Below, piece after piece: positions 40,132-49,893 of a stretch of 64,000 bases of DNA (positions are counted from its first letter, which is position 1; the number at the start of each line of letters is the position of its first letter). A program made the translations under genes and the position numbers. The DNA comes from Acidisphaera sp. S103 (GTDB lineage: Bacteria; Pseudomonadota; Alphaproteobacteria; Acetobacterales; Acetobacteraceae), in assembly GCF_009765975.1 (NCBI RefSeq), contig NZ_LMUJ01000063.1:58223-122222 (forward strand). The letters are read 5' to 3'. The notes under the pieces are model-generated. The model had not been told where the DNA came from. It did not search any database and worked only from the letters and a program-made list of their open reading frames with translations.

Positions 40132-40548
40132 ATGCTTTCTCCGAAACGGACAAAATATCGCAAGCAGCACAAGGGCCGCATCCATGGCTTGTCCAAGGGT
40201 GGCACCGCGCTGAACTTCGGCTCCTTCGGCCTCAAGGCCCTGGAGCCTGAGCGGATCACCGCGCGGCAGATCGAGTCCGCTCGCCGGGCGATTACGCGTG
40301 CGATGAAGCGCGCGGGGCGTGTGTGGATCCGGATTTTCCCGGATGTGCCGGTGTCGACGAAACCGGCCGAAGTCCGCATGGGCTCCGGCAAGGGCTCGCC
40401 GGAGTTCTGGGTGGCACGCGTCGCCCCGGGCCGCATCATGTTTGAGATCGACGGCGTGACGCCGGAACTCGCCCGCGAGGCGCTGACCCTCGGGGCGGCC
40501 AAGCTGCCGATCCGGACGAAATTCATCGCGCGGATCGGAGACGCCTGA
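40132..40548 (+). CDS. rplP: 50S ribosomal protein L16
   Basis: This 138-residue uL16 starts [20 protein letters not shown] and contains [19 protein letters not shown] and [19 protein letters not shown]. It organises the A-site tRNA region of the 50S subunit. Its stop shares one base with the rpmC start (TGATG). Confidence 0.98.
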   Translation: MLSPKRTKYRKQHKGRIHGLSKGGTALNFGSFGLKALEPERITARQIESARRAITRAMKRAGRVWIRIFPDVPVSTKPAEVRMGSGKGSPEFWVARVAPGRIMFEIDGVTPELAREALTLGAAKLPIRTKFIARIGDA

Positions 40549-40769
40549 TGGCCAAGAATGCGCTCTACAAGGCTGGCGATGTCCGGGCGAAGACGCCGGA
40601 TGAGCTGTCGGGGCTGCTGCTGGATCTGCGCAAGGAGCAGTTCAACCTGCGCTTCCAGCGTGCCACCGGCCAATTGGAAGGCACCGGCCGGGTGCGTGAA
40701 TGTCGCCGCGAGATCGCTCGCGTGAAAACCATCCAGGCGGAAAAGACTCGTTCCGCCGGTAAGTCGTAA
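40548..40769 (+). CDS. rpmC: 50S ribosomal protein L29
   Basis: This 73-residue uL29 has the two-helix pattern [20 protein letters not shown] and [20 protein letters not shown]. It binds near the tunnel exit beside L23. TGATG coupling to rplP and a 12-base gap to rpsQ keep it within the operon. Confidence 0.96.
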   Translation: MAKNALYKAGDVRAKTPDELSGLLLDLRKEQFNLRFQRATGQLEGTGRVRECRREIARVKTIQAEKTRSAGKS

Positions 40770-40781
40770 GGAGAGAGGGCG

Positions 40782-41099
40782 ATGCCAAGGCGCGTCCTGA
40801 CAGGGCGGGTGACCAGCGACAAGATGGACAAGACCATTACGGTTCTTGTCGATCGGCGCGTGATGCATCCGCTGTATAAGAAGTTCATTCGCCGGTCGAA
40901 GAAATACGCGGCGCATGATGAGGCGAATGTGTGCAAGATCGGCGATCTGGTTCGCATCGCCGAATGCGCGCCCATCAGCAAGCGCAAGACCTGGACCTTG
41001 ATCGAGCGCAATGGCGCGAACATCGATGGTGCCGAGGCCGAGAGCGCTGCCATCCTCGAGTCGGTTTCGGCGCCTTCCGCGCCCGCGCCGGCTGCGTAA
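40782..41099 (+). CDS. rpsQ: 30S ribosomal protein S17, with C-terminal extension
   Basis: This 105-residue uS17 starts [20 protein letters not shown] and has the core [20 protein letters not shown] and [17 protein letters not shown]. About 20-25 extra residues follow, rich in alanine and proline (ending [12 protein letters not shown]), which E. coli S17 (about 84 residues) lacks. The tail is probably disordered. It binds 16S rRNA in the body of the 30S subunit. Confidence 0.97.
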   Translation: MPRRVLTGRVTSDKMDKTITVLVDRRVMHPLYKKFIRRSKKYAAHDEANVCKIGDLVRIAECAPISKRKTWTLIERNGANIDGAEAESAAILESVSAPSAPAPAA

Positions 41100-41111
41100 G
41101 GGAGACGGTCG

Positions 41112-41480
41112 ATGATTATTGTAGAGACCAATCTCGAGGTCGCCGACAACTCGGGCGCGCGTCGCGTCCAGTGCATCAAGGTGCTGGGCGGATCGAAGCG
41201 CCGGTTTGCCTCGGTCGGCGATGTGATCGTCGTGTCGATCAAGGAAGCCATTCCCCGCGGCAAGGTGAAGAAGGGCGATGTCCACCAGGCGGTGGTCGTG
41301 CGCACGTCGTTCCCGGTTCGCCGAGCCGATGGCAGCGCGATCCGCTTCGACCGCAATGCCGCCGTGCTGATCAACAAGCAGCAGGAGCCGATCGGCACCC
41401 GCATCTTTGGCCCGGTCGTGCGTGAGCTGCGTGGACGCAAGTTCATGAAGATCATTTCTCTCGCGCCGGAGGTGCTGTAA
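41112..41480 (+). CDS. rplN: 50S ribosomal protein L14
   Basis: This 122-residue uL14 starts [20 protein letters not shown] and has the conserved [20 protein letters not shown] and [20 protein letters not shown]. It forms an intersubunit bridge. Its stop overlaps the rplX start by one base (TAATG). Confidence 0.98.
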   Translation: MIIVETNLEVADNSGARRVQCIKVLGGSKRRFASVGDVIVVSIKEAIPRGKVKKGDVHQAVVVRTSFPVRRADGSAIRFDRNAAVLINKQQEPIGTRIFGPVVRELRGRKFMKIISLAPEVL

Positions 41481-41800
41481 TGGCCGCGCGCATCCGTAAG
41501 GGCGACATCGTCCTGGTGACGACCGGCAAGAGCAAGGGCCAGCGCGGCGAAGTGCTGCGCGTGTTCCCGGCCGCCGATCGGGCGATCGTGCAGGGGGCTG
41601 CCATGGCGCGCCACCACACGAAGCCGACCGGGATGGGCCAGCCGGGCGGGATCATCGACAAGGAAGCGACGATCCACATGTCCAATCTGAAGCTGGTCGA
41701 CCCCAAGAGCGAAAAGCCGACCAAGGTCGGGTTCCGCGTGCTTGAGGGCGGCCGCAAGGTCCGCGTCGCCAAGGCGACCGGCGAAGTGATCGAAGGCTAG
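41480..41800 (+). CDS. rplX: 50S ribosomal protein L24
   Basis: This 106-residue uL24 contains the KOW motif [20 protein letters not shown] and ends [10 protein letters not shown]. It starts assembly of the 50S subunit. Coupling to rplN is through TAATG. rplE starts 4 bases past its stop. Confidence 0.97.
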   Translation: MAARIRKGDIVLVTTGKSKGQRGEVLRVFPAADRAIVQGAAMARHHTKPTGMGQPGGIIDKEATIHMSNLKLVDPKSEKPTKVGFRVLEGGRKVRVAKATGEVIEG

Positions 41801-41804
41801 TGCG

Positions 41805-42500
41805 ATGAGCGGAACGAAGAACCAGCCGAAAGGCAAGGCGGGCGGCAAGACCGCTGCCCCACGTGGTGGGAGCGGTGCGCCGGCCGGCAAGGAAGCCCAA
41901 CGCGCCGCTCGGCGGGTGGAAATGGTCGGCGTCGATGCGCCGGTCACCTCTCCCAGCGATCTGCCGCGCTTTCTGCAGCGCTACCGTAGCGAAGTGCGGG
42001 CGAAGCTGCAGGCGGAGTTCGGCTACAAGAACGAGATGCAGATTCCGAAGCTCGACAAGATCGTCATCAACATGGGTGTTGGTGAGGCGACGGGCGACCA
42101 GAAGAAGCTCGACGCCGCGGTGGCCGAACTGAACGCGATTGCTGGGCAGCGCCCGGTGAAGACGGTGGCCAAGAAGGCGATCGCCGGCTTCAAGATCCGC
42201 AAGGGTCTGCCGATCGGCTGCAAGGTCACGCTCCGCAAGGCGCGCATGTATGAATTCCTGGACCGTCTGGTCACCATTGCCATGCCGCGGCTGCGCGATT
42301 TCCGCGGCATCACCGGCAAGGGTTTCGATGGCCGTGGCAACTTCGCCATGGGTCTGAAGGAACAGATCATCTTCCCGGAGATCAACTACGACCGGGTGGA
42401 CGACATTCGCGGCATGGACATCCAGTTCGTGACCACCGCGAAGACCGATGCCGAAGCGAAGGCCCTGCTGAAGGCTTTCGATCTACCTTTCGCCAACTGA
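41805..42500 (+). CDS. rplE: 50S ribosomal protein L5 with N-terminal extension
   Basis: The core from about residue 55 on is ordinary uL5 ([20 protein letters not shown], then [19 protein letters not shown] and [13 protein letters not shown]). E. coli L5 has 179 residues; this frame has 231. The additional N-terminal stretch of about 50 residues is rich in K, G and A ([18 protein letters not shown]). The ATG at 41805 is 4 bases after rplX. An internal ATG at 41925, with GGTGGAA just before it, would give a shorter protein of 191 residues, still slightly long. The protein binds 5S rRNA. Confidence 0.95.
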   Translation: MSGTKNQPKGKAGGKTAAPRGGSGAPAGKEAQRAARRVEMVGVDAPVTSPSDLPRFLQRYRSEVRAKLQAEFGYKNEMQIPKLDKIVINMGVGEATGDQKKLDAAVAELNAIAGQRPVKTVAKKAIAGFKIRKGLPIGCKVTLRKARMYEFLDRLVTIAMPRLRDFRGITGKGFDGRGNFAMGLKEQIIFPEINYDRVDDIRGMDIQFVTTAKTDAEAKALLKAFDLPFAN

Positions 42501-42555
42501 GTATTTGGAAAACCCCTGGGCACATGCCCGGTAGGTTCCGGAGGATCTAAACAGG

Positions 42556-42861
42556 ATGGCCAAAACTTCCCAGGTCAACCGCAATAAGATGCGTGAGAAG
42601 ATGGCGAAGCGCGACAAGTCCAAGCGCCAGGTGCTCAAGGACGTCTTGATGGACAAGACGCTTCCGGTCGAGGACCGCTTCAACGCGTCTTTGAAGCTGG
42701 CGCAGATGCCGCGCAACGGCGCGTCTGTGCGGGTTCGCCTGCGCTGCGAACTGACCGGCCGCTCACGCGGCAATTATCGCAAGTTCAAGCTCTGCCGTAT
42801 CGCGCTGCGCGATCTGGCCAGTGCCGGGCAGATCCCCGGCATGGTCAAGGCGAGCTGGTAG
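42556..42861 (+). CDS. rpsN: 30S ribosomal protein S14 (zinc-free type)
   Basis: This 101-residue uS14 starts [20 protein letters not shown] and ends [20 protein letters not shown]. It lacks the paired CxxC motifs of the zinc form; only single cysteines are present. It is part of the 30S head near S3 and S10. The AGGATC ribosome site lies just before the ATG. Confidence 0.97.
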   Translation: MAKTSQVNRNKMREKMAKRDKSKRQVLKDVLMDKTLPVEDRFNASLKLAQMPRNGASVRVRLRCELTGRSRGNYRKFKLCRIALRDLASAGQIPGMVKASW

Positions 42862-42874
42862 AGGGAACGGCACG

Positions 42875-43273
42875 ATGTCAATGTCCGATCCCGTCGGGGA
42901 TATGCTGACCCGCATCCGCAATGCCCAGCGCGCGCGCCACTCGGTCTGTGTGGCGCCGGCGTCGAAGCTGCGGGAGAATGTGCTGGGTGTGCTGAAGCGT
43001 GAAGGCTTCATCCGGGGTTATGCCTCGGAGCAGCTACGCCCAGGCGTCGCGCAACTGCGCATCGAGTTGAAGTACAACGAAGGTGAACCGGTCATCAAGG
43101 AGATCCATCGCGTCTCCAAGCCGGGCCGCCGGGTGTACTCCAAGATCAAGGAACTGCAACGGGTCTACGCTGGCCTGGGTATTTCCATCCTTTCCACGCC
43201 GGCTGGCGTGATGAGCGATGCCGAGGCTCGCGCTGCCAATGTTGGCGGCGAAGTCCTCTGCCGCGTGTTCTAA
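42875..43273 (+). CDS. rpsH: 30S ribosomal protein S8
   Basis: This 132-residue uS8 starts [20 protein letters not shown] at the ATG at 42875; a longer frame begins inside rpsN. It ends with [20 protein letters not shown] and GGEVLCRVF. It binds the central domain of 16S rRNA, and in E. coli it represses the spc operon by binding its mRNA. Confidence 0.97.
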   Translation: MSMSDPVGDMLTRIRNAQRARHSVCVAPASKLRENVLGVLKREGFIRGYASEQLRPGVAQLRIELKYNEGEPVIKEIHRVSKPGRRVYSKIKELQRVYAGLGISILSTPAGVMSDAEARAANVGGEVLCRVF

Positions 43274-43283
43274 GGGGCCGACA

Positions 43284-43817
43284 ATGTCACGCGTCGGAAA
43301 ATATCCGGTCGAAATTCCCGCCGGTGTGCAGGTTGCCATCGCCGGGGGCATGGTGACCGCGAAGGGTAAGCTTGGCGAACTGAAGTTGCCGCTGACCGAT
43401 TTGGTGCAGGCCACGGTCGACGGCAACAAGGTCAGCGTCAAGCCGCTGAACAACGAGACCCGCTCTCGCATGATGTGGGGTACGACCCGTGCGCTGATCG
43501 CGACGATGGTGAAGGGGGTATCCACCGGCTACACGAAGTCGCTGGAAATCACCGGCACCGGCTATCGCGCGGCCGTGCAGGGCAAGAACCTGGAGATCAA
43601 CCTCGGGTTCTCGCATCCGGTGGTGTTCCCGGTGCCCGATGGCATCAAGATCACCTGCGAGCGGCCGACCTCGATCAAGGTCGAGGGTATGGACAAGCGC
43701 CAGGTCGGCCAGGTTGCCGCGGAAATCCGGGGGTTCCGTCCGCCTGAGCCCTATAAGGGCAAGGGCGCGCGCTACTCCGACGAAGTCATCCGGCGCAAGG
43801 AAGGTAAGAAGAAATGA
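43284..43817 (+). CDS. rplF: 50S ribosomal protein L6
   Basis: This 177-residue uL6 starts [20 protein letters not shown] at the ATG at 43284 and has [20 protein letters not shown] and [20 protein letters not shown]. It lies near the factor-binding site. Its stop overlaps the rplR start by 4 bases (ATGA). Confidence 0.97.
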   Translation: MSRVGKYPVEIPAGVQVAIAGGMVTAKGKLGELKLPLTDLVQATVDGNKVSVKPLNNETRSRMMWGTTRALIATMVKGVSTGYTKSLEITGTGYRAAVQGKNLEINLGFSHPVVFPVPDGIKITCERPTSIKVEGMDKRQVGQVAAEIRGFRPPEPYKGKGARYSDEVIRRKEGKKK

Positions 43818-44176
43818 GCGCCAAGCACGATCTTTCCGTTCGCCGCAAAAGCCGGCTGCGCTACCAGATCAAGCAGAAATCGCACGGGCGTCCCCGCCTG
43901 TCGGTGTTCCGCTCGGGCAAGAACATGTATGCCCAGGTCATCGACGACGCGCAGGGCACCACGGTTGCCGCTGCCTCGACGCTGGACGCCGGCCTGAAGG
44001 CCGAACTGAAGACGGGGGCCGACAAGGCCGCCGCCGCGGCGGTTGGCAAGCTGGTCGCCGAACGGGCGCTGGCCGCCGGCATCAAGCAGGTGGTCTTCGA
44101 CCGCGGCTCCTATCTGTATCACGGCCGGGTCAAGACCCTGGCCGATGCCGCCCGCGAAGGCGGGTTGGATTTCTAG
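43814..44176 (+). CDS. rplR: 50S ribosomal protein L18
   Basis: This 120-residue uL18 contains [20 protein letters not shown] and ends [20 protein letters not shown] plus REGGLDF. It carries 5S rRNA into the 50S subunit with L5. Translation is coupled to rplF. Confidence 0.97.
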   Translation: MSAKHDLSVRRKSRLRYQIKQKSHGRPRLSVFRSGKNMYAQVIDDAQGTTVAAASTLDAGLKAELKTGADKAAAAAVGKLVAERALAAGIKQVVFDRGSYLYHGRVKTLADAAREGGLDF

Positions 44177-44186
44177 GGAAACACAC

Positions 44187-44789
44187 ATGGCACGTGAACC
44201 GAGAGAAGGTGGCGGCCGGGGCCGGGATCGCGAGCGCGGTGGCGACCGCGAGCCCGATGACGGCATCATCGACAAGCTGGTGACCATCAACCGCGTCGCG
44301 AAGGTGGTGAAGGGCGGACGTCGTTTCGCTTTTGCCGCCCTGGTGGTGGTTGGCGACCAGAAGGGCCGCGTCGGCTACGGCGCCGGCAAGGCACGCGAAG
44401 TGCCGGAGGCCATCCGCAAGGCGACCGAACGTGCCAAGCGCGGCATGATCCGGGTGCCGATGAAGGAAGGCCGCACGCTGCACCATGATGTCACCGGCCA
44501 CTTCGGCGCCGGTAACGTGATTCTGCGGTCGGCCACGGCCGGCACCGGGATCATCGCCGGTGGTCCGTTGCGCGCAGTGTTCGAAACGCTCGGGATTGGC
44601 GACGTCGTGGCGAAAAGCCTCGGCAGCCGGAACCCGCATAACATGGTGAAGGCGGCGTTCGCGGCGTTGCAGAAATGCGCCAGCCCGCGTTCGGTGGCGA
44701 CGCGTCGTGGCAAGAAGGTGCCGGAACTGTTCGGCCGCCGTGACGTCCCGAACGCTCCGCCGGCACAGGAGGCTACGGCCAATGCCTAA
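44187..44789 (+). CDS. rpsE: 30S ribosomal protein S5
   Basis: This 200-residue uS5 starts at the ATG at 44187 and carries an Arg/Gly/Glu-rich leader of about 25 residues ([20 protein letters not shown]). The double-stranded-RNA-binding part follows ([20 protein letters not shown]) and then [20 protein letters not shown]. It helps decoding accuracy. Its 3' end overlaps the rpmD start by 8 bases. Confidence 0.96.
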   Translation: MAREPREGGGRGRDRERGGDREPDDGIIDKLVTINRVAKVVKGGRRFAFAALVVVGDQKGRVGYGAGKAREVPEAIRKATERAKRGMIRVPMKEGRTLHHDVTGHFGAGNVILRSATAGTGIIAGGPLRAVFETLGIGDVVAKSLGSRNPHNMVKAAFAALQKCASPRSVATRRGKKVPELFGRRDVPNAPPAQEATANA

Positions 44790-44964
44790 GGTTCGCGTGA
44801 CGCAAACCCGTTCCGCCCTCGGCCGCCTACCCGGCCAGAAGGAAACCCTGGTCGGTCTCGGCCTGAACAAGCTGCGGGCGACCCGTGAACTGGAGGATAC
44901 GCCTTCGATTCGCGGGATGATCCGCAAGGTTGCCCACCTGATCAAGGTGGAGGAGCTGTCCTGA
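44782..44964 (+). CDS. rpmD: 50S ribosomal protein L30
   Basis: This 60-residue uL30 starts [20 protein letters not shown] at the ATG at 44782, within the last codons of rpsE, and ends [15 protein letters not shown]. The longer open frame through rpsE is not homologous. The usual spc order rpsE-rpmD-rplO is kept. Confidence 0.95.
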   Translation: MPKVRVTQTRSALGRLPGQKETLVGLGLNKLRATRELEDTPSIRGMIRKVAHLIKVEELS

Positions 44965-44965
44965 C

Positions 44966-45457
44966 ATGAATCTTAACGAACTGCGCGACAATCCCGGCGC
45001 GCGCCTGAAATTCAAGCGGCTTGGCCGCGGTATTGGTTCAGGCAAGGGGAAGACATCCGGCAAGGGCGTCAAGGGCCAGAAGGCGCGCGAAGGCGTGTCG
45101 CTGAATGGCTTCGAAGGCGGTCAGTTGCCGATCTATCGGCGGTTGCCGAAGCGTGGCTTCTTTAATCATTTCCGCAAGTCGTACGCCCCGGTGAATCTGG
45201 GCGCACTGGATGCGGCGATCGAGGCCGGCAAGATCGACGGTTCTCAGCCGATCACCGAGGCGATCCTGTTCGCGGCCGGCCTGGCGACGCAGAACAACAA
45301 GGACGGCATCCGGTTGTTGGCGGAAGGCACGATCACGCGCGCCATCACCATCACCGTCTCCGGCGCTTCGGTGACGGCGAAGGCAGCGGTTGAAGCGGCG
45401 GGTGGGTCGGTGACGACGACGGTTGCGCCGAAGGCGGCAGCGGCAGAAGCAGCCTGA
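44966..45457 (+). CDS. rplO: 50S ribosomal protein L15
   Basis: This 163-residue uL15 has the glycine-rich N-terminus [20 protein letters not shown] and [20 protein letters not shown], followed by an alanine-rich tail ([15 protein letters not shown]). It helps late 50S assembly. It is the last gene before a clear intrinsic terminator at 45479, so the long S10-spc transcript appears to end here. Confidence 0.97.
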   Translation: MNLNELRDNPGARLKFKRLGRGIGSGKGKTSGKGVKGQKAREGVSLNGFEGGQLPIYRRLPKRGFFNHFRKSYAPVNLGALDAAIEAGKIDGSQPITEAILFAAGLATQNNKDGIRLLAEGTITRAITITVSGASVTAKAAVEAAGGSVTTTVAPKAAAAEAA

Positions 45458-45478
45458 CCTCCAACGTGATGAAGCGAA

Positions 45479-45515
45479 AGCCACGTGGGCGGTTTTAGCC
45501 GCCCCGTGGCTTTTT
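45479..45515 (+). terminator. intrinsic terminator after rplO
   Basis: The arms AGCCACG/CGTGGCT (45479-45485 with 45505-45511) continue into GGGCGG/CCGCCC (45487-45492 with 45499-45504) around TTTTAG, with one bulged T. A run of T (45511-45515) follows directly. This is a textbook rho-independent terminator inside what is one operon in E. coli. Confidence 0.88.
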
Positions 45516-45517
45516 GC

Positions 45518-45546
45518 TTGACCGGCATCCGGCTTGCGCCAAATTA
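45518..45546 (+). promoter_or_regulatory. sigma-70 promoter for secY
   Basis: TTGACC at 45518-45523 and AAATTA at 45541-45546 are spaced by 17 bases. The site lies 3 bases after the terminator T-run and 25 bases before the secY ATG, so it can restart transcription for secY-adk. Confidence 0.6.
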
Positions 45547-45570
45547 AGTCCGATCACAAAGGGAAATCCC

Positions 45571-46896
45571 ATGGCATCCGCTGCCGAACAGCTTGCGGCT
45601 AATCTCAATCTGGGCGTCTTCTCCAAGGCGACCGAACTGAAGCAGCGCATCTGGTTCACCCTTGGGGCGCTGGTCGTCTATCGCCTGGGAACCTACATCC
45701 CCATTCCAGGCGTCGACCCGTCGGTGATGGCGCAGATGATGTCGCAGCATGGCGGCGGCCTGTTCGGCATGCTGGACATGTTCACCGGCGGCGCGCTGAA
45801 GCGGCTGACCGTATTCGCGCTGAACATCATGCCTTACATCAGCGCCAGCATCATCATCCAGTTGATGACCAGCGCCATTCCGACCCTGGAAGCCCTGAAG
45901 AAAGAGGGCGAAAGCGGCCGCAAAAAGCTCAACCAGTACACCCGCTACCTGACGGTGCTGATCGCCGTGTTCCAGTCCTACGGCATCGCGGTCAGCCTGG
46001 AGACGATGAATGGCGCCGTGATCGACCCCGGCTGGTTCTTCCGTTTCTCCAGCGTGATCACCCTGGTTGGCGGCACCATGTTCCTGATGTGGGTGGGTGA
46101 GCAGATCACCGCCCGAGGCATCGGCAACGGCACCAGCCTGATCATCATGGCCGGCATCGTGGCCAATCTGCCCACAGCCTTCGCATCGATGCTGGAAATG
46201 GGGCGGACCGGTGCGTTGTCGCCCTTCTTCATCCTGATATTCCTGGTGATCGCCGTCGCCACGATCGCGATCATCGTGTTCGTGGAGCGAGCGCAACGGC
46301 GCATTGCCGTGCAGTACCCCAAGCGCCAGGTCGGGAATCGGATGTTCGGCGGCGACTCGACGCATATTCCGCTGAAACTCAACACCTCGGGCGTCATTCC
46401 GCCGATCTTCGCCAGTTCGATCCTGCTGATCCCGGCGGCGGTCGCCGGATTTGCCACCAACGGTCCGGCCTGGCTGCAGGCGATCGGGGCACAGCTAGGG
46501 CAGGGTCAGCCGCTGTATCTGGGCCTGTATGCGTTCATGATCATCTTCTTCTCCTACTTCTACACCGCGGTGGTGTTCAATCCGGAGGAGACAGCGGACA
46601 ACCTGAAAAAATACGGCGGCTTTATCCCCGGCATCCGGCCGGGCAGCGCGACAGCCGAGTATTTCGACCGGATCCTGACCCGGTTGACCACGGTCGGCGG
46701 CATCTACCTGGTGGCGGTCTGCCTGTTGCCGCAAATTCTGATCACCGACTACGGATTGCCGTTTTATTTCGGCGGCACCTCGATCTTGATCGTCGTATCG
46801 GTTACAATGGACACCGTGACGCAGATTCAATCGCATCTGCTCGCACATCAATACGAAGGTCTTATTCGTAAGACACGGGGCAAGGGGCGTCGGTGA
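45571..46896 (+). CDS. secY: preprotein translocase subunit SecY
   Basis: This 441-residue protein has ten membrane helices and the SecY signatures [20 protein letters not shown] and [20 protein letters not shown], with [15 protein letters not shown]. It forms the protein-conducting channel with SecE and SecG. I use the ATG at 45571 ([20 protein letters not shown]); the longer frame runs through the promoter. Its stop overlaps the adk GTG start by 4 bases, so translation is coupled. Confidence 0.97.
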   Translation: MASAAEQLAANLNLGVFSKATELKQRIWFTLGALVVYRLGTYIPIPGVDPSVMAQMMSQHGGGLFGMLDMFTGGALKRLTVFALNIMPYISASIIIQLMTSAIPTLEALKKEGESGRKKLNQYTRYLTVLIAVFQSYGIAVSLETMNGAVIDPGWFFRFSSVITLVGGTMFLMWVGEQITARGIGNGTSLIIMAGIVANLPTAFASMLEMGRTGALSPFFILIFLVIAVATIAIIVFVERAQRRIAVQYPKRQVGNRMFGGDSTHIPLKLNTSGVIPPIFASSILLIPAAVAGFATNGPAWLQAIGAQLGQGQPLYLGLYAFMIIFFSYFYTAVVFNPEETADNLKKYGGFIPGIRPGSATAEYFDRILTRLTTVGGIYLVAVCLLPQILITDYGLPFYFGGTSILIVVSVTMDTVTQIQSHLLAHQYEGLIRKTRGKGRR

Positions 46897-47543
46897 AACT
46901 CATTCTGCTAGGCCCTCCCGGGGCGGGGAAGGGCACCCAGGCTAAGCGCCTGGAGGAACGGTACGGGATCGTGCAGATCTCCACCGGCGATATGCTGCGG
47001 GCCGAGGTTGCTGCCGGCAGTGCCATCGGCAAGGAGGCCAAGGCGGTCATGGAGGCGGGGCAACTCGTCTCCGACGATATCCTGGTCCGCATGCTGGCGT
47101 CCCGGCTGGAGCAGCCGGATGCGGCCAAGGGGTTCATCCTCGACGGCTTCCCGCGTACCGTGCCGCAGGCTCGGGCACTGGATCGGATGCTGCAGGACAA
47201 GGGCCTTCGGCTCGACGCCGTGGTGGAACTGAAGGTGGACGACGCCGCGCTGACCGATCGGATCGCCGGCCGCTTCACCTGCGCGAAATGCGGCACCGGC
47301 TACCACGACGTATTCAAACCTACGGCGAAGGCTGGGGTCTGCGACTCGTGCGGGTCGACCGAGTTCGTCCGCCGAGCCGACGATAACCGGGAGACGGTGG
47401 CAGCGCGTCTGGAGGCCTATCATCAGCAGACCGCGCCGATCATCCCGCACTACGCGGCGACGGGGATTCTCAAAACCGTCGACGGAATGGCCGATATCGA
47501 TGAGGTTACCCGCCAGCTCGACCGCGCATTGGCCGGGGTTTGA
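46893..47543 (+). CDS. adk: adenylate kinase, zinc-containing long form
   Basis: This 216-residue kinase has the P-loop [10 protein letters not shown] (7-16), the DGFPRT motif, and a LID domain with four cysteines in two CxxC pairs ([12 protein letters not shown] and GVCDSCGS). That is the zinc-binding form known from Gram-positive bacteria and from Paracoccus. It interconverts ATP + AMP and 2 ADP. It starts with GTG, overlapping the secY stop (GTGA). Confidence 0.97.
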   Translation: MKLILLGPPGAGKGTQAKRLEERYGIVQISTGDMLRAEVAAGSAIGKEAKAVMEAGQLVSDDILVRMLASRLEQPDAAKGFILDGFPRTVPQARALDRMLQDKGLRLDAVVELKVDDAALTDRIAGRFTCAKCGTGYHDVFKPTAKAGVCDSCGSTEFVRRADDNRETVAARLEAYHQQTAPIIPHYAATGILKTVDGMADIDEVTRQLDRALAGV

Positions 47544-47584
47544 TACTTATGTTGAGTTCCTCACGCAGAGTTGATAAGTCTTCG

Positions 47585-47612
47585 TTGACTCCTGCACAGC
47601 AGAAACTATAGT
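47585..47612 (+). promoter_or_regulatory. strong sigma-70 promoter for rpsM-rpsK-rpoA-rplQ
   Basis: TTGACT (47585-47590) and TATAGT (47607-47612) are spaced by 16 bases; five of six bases match the consensus in each hexamer. It is one of the best promoter-like sequences in the window. Transcription should start near 47619. Confidence 0.75.
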
Positions 47613-47723
47613 CCCGCGCTCCGGCGCAGCCCCATATGGGGGTTTGGCGCCGCTTGCGCGTATTTCAGCCTTTCGGGGCAGTTAAAGGGTCCGGGTCAGT
47701 CGCCGGACGACAGGAGAGTAAGC
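47613..47723 (+). promoter_or_regulatory. structured leader of the alpha operon
   Basis: The roughly 105-base leader folds into at least two hairpins: CCCC-ATAT-GGGG at 47630-47641, nested between GGCGC/GCGCC words, and GTCCGG/CCGGAC at 47689-47694 with 47703-47708, directly before the ribosome site AGGAGAG (47712-47718). In E. coli the corresponding leader is bound by S4, but rpsD is not in this operon, so which protein, if any, binds here is open. Confidence 0.4.
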
Positions 47724-48101
47724 GTGGCGCGTATTGCCGGCGTGAATATCCCGACGAATAAGCGAGTGACCATTGGGCTTCGCTATATCTATGGCATCGG
47801 CCCGACCAAGGCCGCTGCGATCTGTCAGCAGCTTAGCATTCCGGACGATCGCCGGGTCAACCAGCTTTCGGATGACGAAATCCTCCGCATCCGCGAACTG
47901 ATTGACCGTGAGTATCGCGTGGAAGGCGATCTGCGGCGTGAAGTGGCGATGAACATTAAGCGGCTGATGGACCTGGGCTGCTATCGCGGCTTGCGGCATC
48001 GCCGTGGCCTGCCGGTGCGCGGTCAACGGACCCACACGAACGCCCGCACCCGCAAGGGCAAGGCGGTGGCGATCGCCGGCAAGAAGAAAGTCACCAAATA
48101 A
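47724..48101 (+). CDS. rpsM: 30S ribosomal protein S13
   Basis: This 125-residue uS13 starts with GTG ([20 protein letters not shown]) behind AGGAGAG and has the C-terminal [20 protein letters not shown]. It contacts the P-site tRNA and the intersubunit bridge in the 30S head. It opens the alpha operon under its own promoter. Confidence 0.97.
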   Translation: MARIAGVNIPTNKRVTIGLRYIYGIGPTKAAAICQQLSIPDDRRVNQLSDDEILRIRELIDREYRVEGDLRREVAMNIKRLMDLGCYRGLRHRRGLPVRGQRTHTNARTRKGKAVAIAGKKKVTK

Positions 48102-48160
48102 GATAAGCCAGAAGGCTTATCTCATCGAAAGCGTTATGCCGCGCCGGTTTTCGGCGCGGC
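48101..48160 (+). promoter_or_regulatory. two hairpins between rpsM and rpsK
   Basis: The first stem pairs AGATAAGCC (48101-48109) with GGCTTATCT (48114-48122) around AGAA. The second pairs GCCGCGCC (48138-48145) with GGCGCGGC (48153-48160) around GGTTTTC. Neither is followed by a long T run, so partial termination, RNA processing or protection is more likely than full termination. Confidence 0.5.
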
Positions 48161-48187
48161 TGGCAGTTGAAGCAGGATCAAAGACAC

Positions 48188-48583
48188 ATGGCGAAACCCG
48201 CCGCAGCCGCTCGGCCTCGCCGCAAAGAGCGTAAGAACATCATCGCAGGCGTGGCGCATGTCGCGGCCACGTTCAACAATACGGTGATCACCATCACGGA
48301 TGCCCAGGGCAACGCTATCGCATGGTCGTCCGCGGGCAGCCAGGGCTTCAAGGGCAGCCGCAAAAGCACCCCGTATGCTGCCCAGGTCGCGGCCGAGGAT
48401 GCCGGCAAAAAAGCGCGTGAGCACGGTATGGAGACGTTGGAGATTGAGGTCAGCGGACCTGGTTCGGGACGCGAAAGCGCCCTGCGGGCGTTGCAGGCGG
48501 TCGGCTTCCAGGTTTCGACCATCCGCGACATGACCCCGATTCCGCACAATGGCTGCCGGCCGCGGAAGCGCCGGCGGGTTTGA
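48188..48583 (+). CDS. rpsK: 30S ribosomal protein S11
   Basis: This 131-residue uS11 starts [20 protein letters not shown] at the ATG at 48188 and has [20 protein letters not shown] and the C-terminal [18 protein letters not shown]. It lines the platform near the mRNA exit. The AGGATC site precedes the ATG. Unlike in E. coli, rpsD does not follow. Confidence 0.97.
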   Translation: MAKPAAAARPRRKERKNIIAGVAHVAATFNNTVITITDAQGNAIAWSSAGSQGFKGSRKSTPYAAQVAAEDAGKKAREHGMETLEIEVSGPGSGRESALRALQAVGFQVSTIRDMTPIPHNGCRPRKRRRV

Positions 48584-48701
48584 AGTTCGCGTTCGCGCCG
48601 GCCGGCGCCGTCCGGCCAGGGGCGGACCAGAAGGCCGAGGTTTTTGACACTGTCCAGGGGACATCAACCGCGCCCGACGCGGTTCGAAAGGTGTTGGTAG
48701 T

Positions 48702-49733
48702 ATGAGGCAGAGCGCAGTTATCCAGAGAAATTGGCAATCTCTGATCAAGCCTGAGAAACTGGAAGTCGAGCCAGGCGCCGATCCGTCGCGCGTCGCCACC
48801 GTCGTCGCCGAACCGCTGGAGCGTGGCTTCGGCATGACGCTCGGCAATGCGATCCGCCGCATCCTGCTGTCCTCGCTGCAAGGCGCGGCCGTCACCGCGG
48901 TGCAGATCGATGGTGTGCTGCACGAATTCAGCAGCGTGCCCGGCGTTCGTGAGGACGTGACGGACATCGTGCTGAACATCAAGCAACTCGCGTTGCGGAT
49001 GCACGGTGAGGGCCCGAAGCGGATGACGCTGACCGCTACCGGCCCGGGCGAGGTCCGCGCCGGTCAGATCCAGTCCGGTCATGACATCGACATCATGAAC
49101 CCCGAACTGATCATCTGTACCCTGGACGACGGGGTGAAGCTGGGCATGGAGTTCACGGTCAACCTGGGCAAGGGCTATCAGCCGTCCAGCGTCAACCGTC
49201 CGGAAGATGCCCCGATCGGGCTGATCCCGGTGGACAGCATCTACTCGCCGGTGCGCCGCGTGTCTTACAGCGTTGCCCCGACCCGCGTGGGTCAGGTCAC
49301 CGACTACGACAAGCTGCTGCTGACGGTGGAAACCAACGGCGCGGTGACGCCGGAAGATTCCGTCGCGCTCGCGGCTCGCATTCTGCAGGACCAGCTACAG
49401 CTCTTCATCAACTTCGATGAGCCCCAGCAGATCCGCACGGAGGAGCCGCAAGACGATCTGCCGTTCAACCGTAACCTGCTCCGTAAGGTGGATGAGCTAG
49501 AACTGTCCGTCCGTAGCGCCAACTGCCTGAAGAACGACAACATCGTCTACATCGGCGATCTGGTGCAGAAGTCCGAACAGGAGATGCTGCGCACACCGAA
49601 CTTCGGCCGCAAGTCGCTGAATGAGATCAAGGAAGTGCTGACGTCCATGGGCCTCGGCCTGGGCATGAGCGTGGCCGGTTGGCCGCCTGAGAATATCGAA
49701 GACCTGGCTAAGCGGCTCGAAGAGCCGTTCTGA
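48702..49733 (+). CDS. rpoA: RNA polymerase alpha subunit
   Basis: This 343-residue subunit has the N-terminal assembly domain ([20 protein letters not shown], about 47-66) and the C-terminal domain that contacts UP elements and activators ([20 protein letters not shown], about 260-280). AAGGTG lies just before the ATG. The 118-base gap to rpsK contains GC-rich inverted repeats but no clear terminator. The gene is followed by a pair of palindromic repeats before rplQ. Confidence 0.98.
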   Translation: MRQSAVIQRNWQSLIKPEKLEVEPGADPSRVATVVAEPLERGFGMTLGNAIRRILLSSLQGAAVTAVQIDGVLHEFSSVPGVREDVTDIVLNIKQLALRMHGEGPKRMTLTATGPGEVRAGQIQSGHDIDIMNPELIICTLDDGVKLGMEFTVNLGKGYQPSSVNRPEDAPIGLIPVDSIYSPVRRVSYSVAPTRVGQVTDYDKLLLTVETNGAVTPEDSVALAARILQDQLQLFINFDEPQQIRTEEPQDDLPFNRNLLRKVDELELSVRSANCLKNDNIVYIGDLVQKSEQEMLRTPNFGRKSLNEIKEVLTSMGLGLGMSVAGWPPENIEDLAKRLEEPF

Positions 49734-49822
49734 GCATGATCGCGCTTGGCGGATACGCCAGAGCGCGTGAATCATGCGATCAAACGAGGGCATGATCGCG
49801 CATCCAGAGCGCGTGTATCATG
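49734..49822. repeat. tandem palindromic repeats between rpoA and rplQ
   Basis: Two related units lie at 49734-49777 and 49790-49822. Each begins GCATGATCGCGC and ends with CAGAGCGCGTG, one base, then ATCATG, so each folds on itself through GCATGAT/ATCATGC. The first also holds TGGCG/CGCCA. They look like an interspersed palindromic element that entered directly after the rpoA stop codon. Confidence 0.65.
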
Positions 49823-49893
49823 TGGGAATACAAGGTGTAGACCGGCTTCAGGTCGCCTGAAGGCGGCCTGGGCTGGAATAGGGAAACAGATCA

